Below, in pieces: positions 53,969 to 64,000 of a stretch of 64,000 nt of DNA (the first letter of the stretch is position 1; each line of letters opens with the position of its first letter). A program made the translations under genes and the position numbers. The notes beneath the pieces were generated by a model, which saw only the letters and a list, made by a program, of their open reading frames with translations, was not told the origin of the DNA and did not search any database. The DNA lies in assembly GCA_933228675.1 (NCBI GenBank), contig OW121740.1:56917000-56980999 (forward strand). The letters are read 5' to 3'. The DNA is from Stomorhina lunata (taxonomy: Eukaryota > Arthropoda > Insecta > Diptera > Rhiniidae).

Positions 53969-54249
53969 ATCAATGTGAGTTGTAAATATAACGGGACGTA
54001 TTTTAATTTTTACGATTTTTAACTGACTTTGGAAATGAAATAAGTCCCCAAAATTTTTTAGGGATATTACTTAATTTCAGATTTTTTGGGAGTTTTATCA
54101 TATGAAACAGCTCCCCAAAATAAATTAAATAAGTCCTAAAAACACGTTATTCTTGTTTCCCGTGTAATTTTTTGGGGATTTATTTCACTTTTTTTTTGGG
54201 AGTTGTTTCGTGGGAATTATTTCATGCCGACTCTAAGACTAACGTGATA

Positions 54250-55620
54250 TAGTTCTGCTTCATTCCGATTGTTGCTTTGTGTTAAGTTACTTTTAAAACT
54301 TCATTATAAATTGACTTACATCGCTCAGTGCTATCATCGCATTCCAACAAAGGACAAAAATCGAAGCAACGTGATCATATTCGAAATTTTTACAGAATTG
54401 GTCGAAGGATACGCGTAGTGCTCACATATTTCTTAGTATTGAAAAATAAATTGAATTCACAAAACTAAAAATATCTCCTATATGAATCACTTTAGATAAA
54501 TAAAATTTGGTGCATGATTTAATAAAAATTTGGTTAATTGTGATGTGATGCCGAATAGATATACTTGTGCGCAAAATCTTAAGAAAATCAGTCATATGAC
54601 ACGCCTACCGCCCACATTTTTATTAATATTAAAAAATAAATAGAATTCACAAAATTAAAAATATCTCATATGGGCAAATCCTGCGTGACGGACGATACAT
54701 TTGTACGGATTTTGTTGTACTTAAATGAATCCCATTTCTATACGAGATATCTTTGCACAGATTTCGGAGAATATTAGGTCATCGATTGTGCTCTCGAATG
54801 GAATTTGTTAATTTACAAACTTTTTTTGGAGAAAAAAGATATTCGCTTTTAAAGTGCTGTGATGGACGCTATAAAAAATGGAAGTGTCTTTTTTTTCAAC
54901 ATGTATTTCTGTAATTTTCATCAAAACGGTCGTAGTAATAAAAAAAAATTGTTAATATATTGAAGATAGAGGGAAATCAAAGGATTACGAAACCGCTTTT
55001 ATAAAATATTTTAAAGTTTCCAGTTTCACCAAAAATCCATAATTGTACTGTTGTGGACGCTACGTGACGGACGATACAGTTTTTACTTGAATGTTTTTTT
55101 ATATGGAAAAATTCATATTTCATATACTTTTTTAATGGTTCGTAAATCAGTGAAAATAATAGTGTTATTTGTTCTCGAATTTCATCTCCTTCCTCTTCAT
55201 ATTCGCGGTTTAAAATGCGATTTTTGGGCACAATTTAATATTTCACAAAACGGCTACATACATATATATTTTTTTTTAAGTTTTACATTTTTTGCATCTT
55301 CGTCCCAAGAATGCTGCGGCCAGCTGTGAGAGTGTCCCAAAAATCAAAAAAATTTTTCATAAGCATCAAATTTGCCCCACTGTATGTTTTTTTTAACACC
55401 TAAAACCTTAAATTTAATCCGTGGATATAGACAGTATAATTGCTTTATGAATAAGACAGACATGTGTTCGAAAATTTTGTATTTAATAAATATCGTTTTG
55501 GAAAAAATATATTCTGTGACGGACGCTACAAACTTTCCTTTACATATTATTCTGTAAAATACTATATTAACATATATATATTTTTAGCCTAATGTATACT
55601 ATAAGTTCTCTTTACGAACC
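54250..55620. repeat. Region with recurrent GTGACGGACG(A/C)TACA motif
   Basis: The motif or a close variant appears at about 54684, 54857, 55062 and 55513, in DNA otherwise lacking features. A frame on the minus strand (54977-55231) crosses one copy but does not resemble a known protein. Confidence 0.45.
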
Positions 55621-55629
55621 AAGGTCAAT

Positions 55630-57380
55630 TGGAGAAAAAAGAAAAATTGCACTATTCAAATTAAAAAACCTTTTATTTCTGTGAACGGACACACTGTAAG
55701 CCCTTTTTTACTTGACGTTATTTATATCACTCCAATTACATTTGATAGGGATTTTTACATTTAATTGTATAAAATTACGATGAGTTTGAGCTCCTACTGA
55801 AACATGACACCTAAATGGATGTTTTTGCGATTTTATTAAACTTTTAAAAAACATTTTATTTAAAAAAATTTATAAAATCTCGAGATGGGAGCAAATAAAG
55901 ATCTACCATTAACGAAGAGAGCAATTAAAAATTGTATCCATTATATATTCTAAAGGATCAATATATGATAAATTTTTCCATAAACCCAAATATGTGATTG
56001 TGACAGTTTTAAAATTTTGTCCTTGGTTTAATATTTTTCGGATTTGCCCATATGCATACATACATATTTTAACCCTCAACATAGCATAGGGACTAAAACT
56101 CCATTTTATAATTTTGAATAAAAACTATTTTAATCATCATAAGAAATGTGACTTAAACACTTTTTAGTACTCTCTTTAAGGGATACAAGAATTAAATTAA
56201 ACTTTAATTTTCCTATTATAAAATAATGTAAAATTTCAAACACGTTTTTTGATAAATTTTGAATTTTGACCATTTAAATGATAAAGAAAAAAGCTGACGA
56301 AGTAGCAATTTAAATGTTTTACTAAATTGAAAAAACATTTGCTTAATTGATTGTTAAAAACATAACTATTTTCCATTAAAAAAAAATTTATATTCAAAGA
56401 AAAGAATAAACGATTTTACTCCATTTCATATCATTCCAATTAAAGATTCTATTGTTTCTGATGTTACGCAGAGAAGTCAAAATTTCTTTTGTAGCAGCCG
56501 AATTAAAGGCCTTTTGTGGTTATCTCGGCTACTATGTAAATATTGTTTTCTAAAGTTTAAATTGAAGTTAAAACAAAAGAAAATTAACATTTGATAAAAT
56601 TTAGCCACTTAGTTTATTGATTTTTAAGCTTTTTTCGTGCTGCCGAATTTCGTGTTCAAATAATAATTTTGATTTTAAAAAAAGTTTTCAATTTGTGGGC
56701 CGGAGGCTTAAATGGCTCGTTTTGAAAACTCATGATATCTATCGTATGATATTTAAAAAAAAATTTAATGAAAATAATGATTAGTTTACACATTCCAATT
56801 ACAAAAGTTTATGAATTTCAAAAAAAAAAATACTTTTATACAAAAACAAAGATGATTTGATTATAACACCTTAAATGTATCTCAATGGACATTTCTTCAA
56901 CAGGTAAAAAATTTTGTCTCCGATAATGTTAATGTGTTGACGGGTCAGTTAAAAGTTGTCAATAAGTGCCTAATTTCAAAAAGATCTTTTCTTTTTTTGA
57001 GTATTTGATTTGTTAAAAAAAAACCAATAATGAAACTTCAAATTATTTATTTTTTTCCTTATCTTAACGACTGAATTGAAATTTTATGACATTTTAGTTT
57101 TCGATGCTGGTGGCTGGAATTTTTTTCACTTAGCCTGGTTTAAAGTGTAAGTAAATCTAAATAATAAATAAACTCTTTAAAAAAATAATAGATAACTGAA
57201 AAAATATAAATTTAAGTTTATAAAAATGTTAATGATCATGTCAGACAAAAGTGTTTATGTTAAAATGTGACCCGAAAGTTTATGTGAGTCATTATGGGAG
57301 GTCTTGGTTTTGATCTAGATATTTTAAACTGACAACTTTTGAACAATAATATAAGGGTGTTATTAAATTTAAATATTGCT
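55630..57380. other. Non-coding spacer
   Basis: No coding frame or repeat structure is recognised. Confidence 0.5.
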
Positions 57381-57395
57381 TCACTCAATCTACTT

Positions 57396-58010
57396 TTTTA
57401 TACCCTTCACCAACAGATGATATAGTTTTAAGTAAATGTTATTATTCAATCGCTATTTATCTCAGACTTCATTAAAATAGAAATTCTAGTTGCGGGACCT
57501 TGTAAAAGGTGAACCGAAATAAAATATAGTATACAAAAAAAAATTTGCTGAAAAGTGACAAAAAATCTTTGGGACATTATTGCCCCCATATCAATTTAGG
57601 GTTAACATATATTTTTTTAAATAAACATCAAAATATTAGTGAAAAATAAATATATTTAGGCATCTTTACCAAAATTTTCTAACAAATTCATGATATAACG
57701 TTTTTAGAAAATAAAGAAATACAAGAAATCAATATTTTGACTTTTGACCCCGGAAAAAATGTTTAACACTAACCAATTTTGAAAATAAGTAAGAGTGATA
57801 TGTTCGGCCGAACCTTAAATACCTTTCACCAATGGTGTTACAAAAGTAAAGTACAGAGTGGAAAGAGTTTTTGGTCAATTACAAGTGCGTATGTTTCTGA
57901 AAACTGATTTAGGTGATTTGGGAAATCAATAAACATTTTCTAATCTGAAAAAGTTTCAAATCTCGATAATTAACACGCCTTTTAAATGTATGTATGTATG
58001 TCCTCATTCA
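57396..58010. repeat. Decayed pieces of the hairpin-ended repeat
   Basis: TATACCCTTCACCAACAGATG at 57400 and ATACCTTTCACCAATGGTG at ~57820 resemble the terminal hairpin of the 53209 element. The second follows GGCCGAACCTTAA, a phrase usual next to such ends in flies. Confidence 0.45.
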
Positions 58011-58699
58011 TTTAATTTTTAGGCGATATATGAATAATACTTTAATTATTAAATAACCTTGTTTTATATTGGGTCTAAAACATTTTGGAGGTAGATGAAA
58101 TACAAACAATTTCAGAAATTGCACAACATTGTAACATTTCGCACCTTGAGAGAGGTCGTATTTAAATGCATATATCATTAAAATTAGAGGACCGATTAAA
58201 TGGTTGCTTTAATGAGAATATTTTGTGGACCTATTTAGATTATACTTTTAGCAACAACACTAACGTAAGATAATTCTGTATGCTGAAATCAAGTTTGATG
58301 AGGGTCTAGATCAGGCGCGACCACCGCGAAGCAAGTGCTTGCCAGAAGTTTTCTTATTCTCATTTATTTAGTCGCCATTCAACCTTTGACGGATGCACAT
58401 GCGTGGAGGCTGTTATAAGTTTTGTTATTTTTTTTGTATTTTTTGTTATTGTTTTTTTTTAGATACACTGTGAGATTGAATGTTAGAATAATTATTTTTA
58501 CGCTAAACATTCAATCGTTTTTATAGAAAATATTTGATTTTTTTTAGTAAAAAATACGTTTATATTTTCTTTATAGAAAAATTAACTTACATTTCTTTCC
58601 ATGTAAAAGCACGTTTTTTAAAGAAAAAAAAACGTTTTTTAAATAAAAAATACATATTCTAAGGAAAACATACTTTTTCTTTAAAAATAAAAACGTGAT

Positions 58700-59453
58700 A
58701 AACCTTTTTAAAATAAGTTTTTCTATAGAAAAAGTTAGTTTTTCTATAGAAAAAGTAAGTTTTTCTATAGAAAAAGTAAGTTTTTCTATAGAAAAAGTAA
58801 GTTTTTCTATAGAAAAAGTAAGTTTTTCTATAGAAAAAGTAAGTTTTTCTATAGAAAAAGTAAGTTTTTCTATAGAAAAAGTAAGTTTTTCTATAGAAAA
58901 AGTAAGTTTTTCTATAGAAAAAGTAAGTTTTTCTATAGAAAAAGTAAGTTTTTCTATAGAAAAAGTAAGTTTTTCTATAGAAAAAGTAAGTTTTTCTATA
59001 GAAAAAGTAAGTTTTTCTATAGAAAAAGTAAGTTTTTCTACAGAAAAAGTAAGTTTTTCTATAGAAAAAGTAAGTTTTTCTATAGAAAAAGTAAGTTTTT
59101 CTATAGAAAAAGTAAGTTTTTCTATAGAAAAAGTAAGTTTTTCTATAAAAAAAGTAAGTTTTTCTATAGAAAAAGTAAGTTTTTCTATAGAAAAAGTAAG
59201 TTTTCTATAGAAAAAGTAAGTTTTTCTATAGAAAAAGTAAGTTTTTCTATAGAAAAAGTAAGTTTTTCTATAGAAAAAGTAAGTTTTTCTATAGAAAAAG
59301 TAAGTTTTTCTATAGAAAAAGTAAGTTTTTCTATAGAAAAAGTAGTTTTTCTATAGAAAAAGTAAGTTTTTCTATAGAAAAAGTAAGTTTTTCTATAGAA
59401 AAAGTAAGTTTTTCTATAGAAAAATGAAATTTTCTATAGAAAAAGTAAGTTTT
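58700..59453. repeat. 21-bp satellite with TTTTTCTATAGAAAAA core
   Basis: About 34 units of AAGTTTTTCTATAGAAAAAGT-type sequence, almost identical, with single-base changes at ~59041 and ~59147 and one-base deletions near 59200 and 59344. Because 21 is divisible by three, a frame of 171 codons (SFSIEKV repeats) runs through it. This is a consequence of the repeat. Confidence 0.96.
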
Positions 59454-59879
59454 TTAAATTGTATTTATAAAAAAATATACTATGCTGAATATACATTTCT
59501 AAAAAGTAGTGTTTTCTTTATAGAAGCAAAAGAAAATAATTTTTGTTTACATAAAAATAACAAAAAAAGATCAACACTCCTCCGCATGTTCTTTTCACGC
59601 TGGTTCAGCGGTAACTGAAATAAAATAGAAATAAACAACCAAATTTATGTCAATTCTTGCTTCTGCCTGTGTATCCTCTCTTTCGCTCACAAATACAATC
59701 ACATTTCTCTCTTTGGTCATCCCTGGTCTAGATGGCACACCGACATAACTTATATGCATAGGTATTAGATATTAATAGTGTTCTACGAAGTGCACTATTA
59801 AATTTCAACATTTAGTTCTACTTACAACTGAAATATAGCCAAAACTCGAAATTCGATGCTAAATTAAAATTTTTTATTT

Positions 59880-61615
59880 TCTATAAACACCAGGGGCCAA
59901 ATTACCGCATTCGATATCGTTCGAAAACTCAGACTTTTAAGCAAATATTGTGAAGTATACTTTAGGGATGTTCAAAGTTACTTCGATGCAAACAGTTTAT
60001 TGAAATTTGTTGTACATTTTGATTCATATAGTTTAATTAAAAATCTTATACTAATGTTCATCTTTTGGCAAACAACTTCAAAAAAATATAGTAAAATGTG
60101 CATCTTTTAAATAATTTTGATTATACTTAATATATGCTATACAAATGTTTTGAAAATATCTAAGATTTCGATCGCTATCGAATGCGGTAATTTGGCCCCA
60201 GGGATATCGCCAAAATTCAAAATTCGATGGGAATTAATTTTTTTTTAATAACTGTATTTTTCAATTCATTTTTTAAAAAGGTTTTTTCTGTATATAAAAT
60301 TTTATGAAATCATTCAACGCAACACAGAATTGAATTTCATCAAAATCGGTAGATCAGTAGCTGAGATATCGCCAAAGCAAAATATGTCGATGTACGCAAA
60401 TTGGCATATTTTAGAAAAAAAATGTTTAAAAAACAATATTAAAAAAAAATTTTGAATTATATATCAGATTTTAAAAAATACTCCATTGCAGCATGCTATT
60501 AAATTTCATCAAAATCGGACTATAAAGACCAGAGATATCGCAAAAATTCAAAACTCGAATTTAAAACGGGAATTTAAAAAAATTTTGTTTAAAAAACTGT
60601 ATCTTTCATAAAAAAAAATTTTAATTTCTTCAAAAAACTGTGTTTTTTTAATGTTTTTTAAATTGTACATCAAATTTTATGAAATCATTCAACGCAGCAC
60701 ACTATTAAATTTCATCAGAATCGGTGGAATAATAAGCGAGATATCGGCAAAGCAAAAGATATCGATGTACACAAATTGACATATTTAAAATTTTTTTTTA
60801 TTTAAACAGTATTTTAAAAAAATTTTTTGAATTAAATATCAGATTTTAGAAAATACTACAACGCAACATGCTATTAAATTTTATCAAAATCGGTCTATAA
60901 ACATCAGAGATATCGCCAAAATTCAAAATTCGATGAGAATTTAAACAATTTTTTTTTTAGAAACTGTGTTTTTCAAAAAAAAGTTTTGAATTTCGTCAAA
61001 AAACTGTGATTTAAAAAGTTTTTTGAATTGTGTATCAAATTTTAGGAAATCTATCAACGCTGCACACTATTGAATTTCATCAAATAGATCAATAACCGAG
61101 ATATCGCCAAAGCAAAAAAAAAATAAAACAAAACAAAAAACAGTACATAAAAAAATACGAATTATATATCAGATTTCAGAAAATACTCCAATGCAACATG
61201 CTTTTAAGTTTTATCAAAATCGGTCTATAAACACCAGAGATATCGCCAGAATTCAAAATTCGATTTAAAAAATTTGTTTTTAAAAAACTGTATTTTTTTA
61301 ATTTTTTAAAATTCGTCATCGAAGTTTAGTATTTTAGCGATATCTCGGGTGTTTATGGACCGATTTTAATGAAATTAGCGTGCTGCGTAGGGAAATTTCC
61401 TAAAATCTGATATATAATTTATCTGAGTACACCCATCAGGAGCTCCACAAACTTGATTTCAGACAGACAGACAGACATGGCTACATCGACTCTTCTGGCG
61501 ATTCTGAGTCGACCGGTATAATTTGTATGGGGTCTAAGAAGAATAATGAAAAAATTACAAACTGAATGACAAACTTATAATACCCTTTCACCTATTGATG
61601 AAGGGTATAAAAAGT
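59880..61615 (+). repeat. Tandem-repeat element ending in a hairpin
   Basis: Units of ~170 bp, pairing into ~370-bp higher-order units, share ATTAAATTTCATCAAAATCGG and GAGATATCGCCAAA-like words. The words occur near 60366, 60534, 60737, 60911, 61100 and 61238. A final segment has (CAGA)n, TCGACTC and a terminal stem ACCCTTTCA/TGAAGGGT at ~61590-61610. The tail relates it to the 53209 family. No ORF. Confidence 0.7.
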
Positions 61616-61877
61616 CTGTTTATTATTTTTATAGTATTCCATATAAACTCTATTAAAACTAAACACAAGTAAGATTTATCAAGCATTTACTCAAATTATG
61701 AGCAAAAAAATAATTTTTTTCAACGAATCCGAACAGCAGGTACTGCGAAACGGTTCAAGATATCGACCTCAATTTGTTCGCGTTTTAATCTCTCTACTTT
61801 TTCAACTTTAATACACGGACTAGATAAATTCAAATTTGTAATATCTGTTTAACAAAATTTTACAAAAACTAAATAAT

Positions 61878-63205
61878 CAAGGGTGTCATAGAAACCAAGT
61901 CAGTTTTTAAGTTTCTCGGTTTTGAAAACCAATACTGGTTATATTTGGTATCATGAAACCAAGTCGGTTTTCTTATTACTGAAACATCAAAAATCAAATA
62001 AAAAATAAAAAAAATATTAAAGAAAATTATTTGGTATAAAGAAAACGCTGCTATTTGGACAAATGAAGCTTGTGTACCCCAACATCATGAAATGACCGAA
62101 TTGCGGACTGGAAAAAATGTAATCTACCTACACCAAGTGAACCGCCATGGTATAGCAGGTTAGTCATCCGCCTAGCATACCAGAGGCCCAAGTTCGATCT
62201 CTGGCCAGACTCACTTGAAAAAATAAAAATTAAAAAAAAAGCGGCGGTTCACCTCATAACTCAGCTAGCCACTGGTTATTGAGTATTAGGCTATGTAAAA
62301 CTTCTCTAACTAATCCATTTGCCGTTCGGAGCCGGCGTTAAAATGTAGGTCCCTTTCATTGAGTCTAAAAATAGAATGGGATGCAGCTCATTGTCTGAGA
62401 GAAGTACCCCTTGTTCCAATTGGAATGTGTCGGGGAATTATATATATTATATATACCTACACCAAGAAACAAACCACAGCCAATCAAAGGACGATTGTCA
62501 TTTACATGCGATATTCATTAAATTGCAAACAAATATGTTGATATGCATTTGCTTCGCCAGTACCTCCACACAAAGAATATTCTAGCCTTACAATTTTCCC
62601 CATTTTTGATATTTTTAATGTTTGTCGATACGGTTCATTGATTCCAAAGACAAAAGACAAAAAGTACCAAAACTTGTTTTTATCTTATTACATGATAAAA
62701 AATGCTATGTAAACTTTTCACCCATCTCATTTTATTTGAAAGTTAAAGCTAAAAAGTACCAAAAATATTATTTCTCTTTTTCTCCCCTTTTTTCGAAAAG
62801 TACTTAGCACTAGTACTGTTGTTTTTTATTATTTTTGTAACTGATCCAAACTCGATTTCAATTTTGGTTCTATTGTTTTTAGTTTGGGAATTATAGCGTT
62901 ATTGAATTTTCCCTTTTTTATCCCCCACAGGGCCAAATTTGCAAAAATCTGTTCTTAGTGGATCTTTAAATCGCAAAAGGCACCAGTTGGCCAGTAACGC
63001 CTTTGTTTAGAATTGATAGACCAATTTTGAAATGAAATCTGTTTGCTTGGTTTATTTCCAATACTGAACCAATAATATTATTTTCTGTGACACATATAAC
63101 CAATAGAAAATGTAGCTCGAACATTAATATTGGAATTCATGACACCAATTTAATTTTTTTGTCGTTTTCAAAACCAATACCAATGAAATTGGTATGACAC
63201 CCCTG
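61878..63205. mobile_element. hAT-like non-autonomous element, 1.3 kb
   Basis: The ends are CA(A/G)GGGTGTCAT in inverted orientation (61878 and 63205). Further inverted matches occur inside around GGTTTTGAAAAC and ACCAATAC-TGGT. An 8-bp target duplication is not clear. It carries the second SINE copy as a nested insertion. Confidence 0.6.
62138..62453 (+). mobile_element. tRNA-derived SINE, copy 2
   Basis: Same element as at 38586-38897, opposite orientation. Its A box TGGTATAGCAGG starts near 62150 and its B box is AGTTCGATCTC. An A-rich stretch, the body and a TA-repeat tail follow. It is flanked by the 13-bp duplication TACCTACACCAAG (62125-62137 and 62454-62466). Confidence 0.92.
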
Positions 63206-63269
63206 ATAATGTTTAAAGTTTACATAGGAAGTATTTGTTTTTAATTTCATGAAAAAATATTTATATTTG

Positions 63270-63590
63270 TGGCCAATATATCAATTCCGGGAAGTGGGAC
63301 CTATGGGAGGCACTAGAAATAATTTACCGATTTTGACAAATTTCAATAGTCACGGTCCCATTATCAAAAAAAATGATCTTTGCCAAATTTCATCTAATTA
63401 TTATTTGAATTGCGACCTGTAGTTTGATTATATGGTTTACGATTTAGTGATGCCAGCCAGACGGACGGATATCGCTAAATCGACTCAGAAAGTGATTCTA
63501 AGCCTATTGGTATACTAAAAGATACAAAAATACACACATCAGCACAAACTTATAATACCCTTTCCACCTATGGTGGTGAAGGGTATAAAA
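63270..63590 (-). mobile_element. Hairpin-ended interspersed repeat, second copy (5' part)
   Basis: The inverted counterpart of 53209-53540: same terminal stem (CCCTTTCCACC/GGTGGTGAAGGGT), same GATATCGCTAAATCGACTC region and same GGGAAGTGGGACCTATGGG stretch. It ends abruptly near 63270. Confidence 0.8.
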
Positions 63591-63592
63591 AC

Positions 63593-63635
63593 TGCACCTG
63601 TTGTGTGATGGACGATAAATCATATGCACTGGAAG
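63593..63635 (+). pseudogene. Short relic of a Tc1/mariner transposase
   Basis: The DNA CACCTGTTGTGTGATGGA-GAT matches 40487-40510 and translates to CTCCVMDDKSYAL. This is the region around the first catalytic Asp of the transposase at 40066. Similarity fades after about 40 bp. It starts immediately after the hairpin-ended repeat. Confidence 0.6.
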
Positions 63636-63639
63636 AGTG

Positions 63640-64000
63640 TCTATATGTTTATTTTCCGATTAAACATCATACTACACTAGAAATATGTCAATTAAATAGT
63701 ATTTAATAAAACAAACATTTCGAAGGAATTTCGAAAGAAGACGATAACTTATAAACTCGTTTTTTTTTAAGGCCTCGGTGTCATTTTTGTAAACAAGTGA
63801 TGATTTTCTCAGGCTCATATCTTGCAAACTGTGTGGAATTTTGATTCTTTCTTTGAGGCATGGCTATATAACATGGCGAAAAGTAAGAGACACGGGTTGG
63901 GCTTGTTTATGGTTATAGAAAAAACAAATTAAATTAATATATGTTCGGGAAATTTACCACTTCTGCGGCTACAAGAGCTACAACCTTGCTCTAAATAGTT
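63640..64000. other. Non-coding sequence to window end
   Basis: Nothing recognised; no long frame. Confidence 0.5.

Larger units (their letters stand above)
49748..54245. mobile_element. Composite element bracketed by inverted repeats (~4.5 kb)
   Basis: The left end (49748-49922) and right end (54018-54245) are inverted relatives. Both carry GGCATGAAATAA(C/T)TCCC near the outer edge and repeated GAAATAA(C/G)TCCCCAAAA-like words inward. The left edge is preceded by TTAACCC, reminiscent of piggyBac-type insertion, but the right edge does not show an intact TTAA. Between them lie pieces of a LINE, a PIF/Harbinger element, a FLYWCH protein and a hairpin-ended repeat. Nested insertion into one long-inverted-repeat transposon is inferred. 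Confidence 0.55.

Noticed and set aside
54977..55329. Frames of 84-92 codons on both strands
   Set aside because: No family resemblance; one crosses the repeated GTGACGGACG motif, so they are likely incidental.
58695..59210. 171-codon frame of SFSIEKV repeats
   Set aside because: A 21-bp satellite has no stop in this frame by construction; no flanking gene signals.

Overview
The window is AT-rich, repeat-dense animal DNA. Its one clear host gene is the fly orthologue of Drosophila stripe (sr), an Egr-family C2H2 zinc-finger transcription factor, so the source is a dipteran. The bloated introns, dense satellites and mix of mobile elements fit a calyptrate fly such as a blowfly, but the species is inferred.

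Layout. 1-17349 is non-coding: a foldback, a MITE, three blocks of a 31-bp satellite, a 2.3-kb 11-bp satellite, and the first block of a ~310-bp repeat whose units share the core GTGGCGCAATTGAAAATG. Stripe coding sequence occupies 17350-18072 and 26392-28451. Between them is an 8.3-kb intron holding two more blocks of the ~310-bp repeat. After the annotated TAG the same frame stays open for 161 more codons, to 28937. This is the most interesting observation in the window: stop-codon readthrough, or alternative removal of a possible 81-nt in-frame intron, would give stripe an acidic C-terminal extension. 28938-36300 is 3' UTR and AT-rich spacer with a foldback and a 588-bp duplication.

36300-64000 is a mobile-element and satellite landscape. 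It has a 511-bp inverted-repeat element inside a TTTTCTATAGAAAA array, a tRNA-derived SINE with target duplications (38.6 kb; a second copy, inverted, at 62.1 kb), and a non-LTR retrotransposon split by a complete 1296-bp Tc1/mariner-type element. It also has a ~132-bp satellite, several MITEs including a hAT-type one with a perfect 8-bp target duplication, a ~4.5-kb composite of LINE, PIF/Harbinger and FLYWCH pieces bracketed by inverted repeats, a 21-bp satellite, and a tandem-repeat element of about 1.7 kb. All recognised mobile-element proteins are broken or fragmentary.

The stripe exons are compositionally distinct from everything around them, and the repeats in and around the gene are diverged apart from short GC-richer cores. 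No tRNA, rRNA, CRISPR or bacterial-type operon is present.
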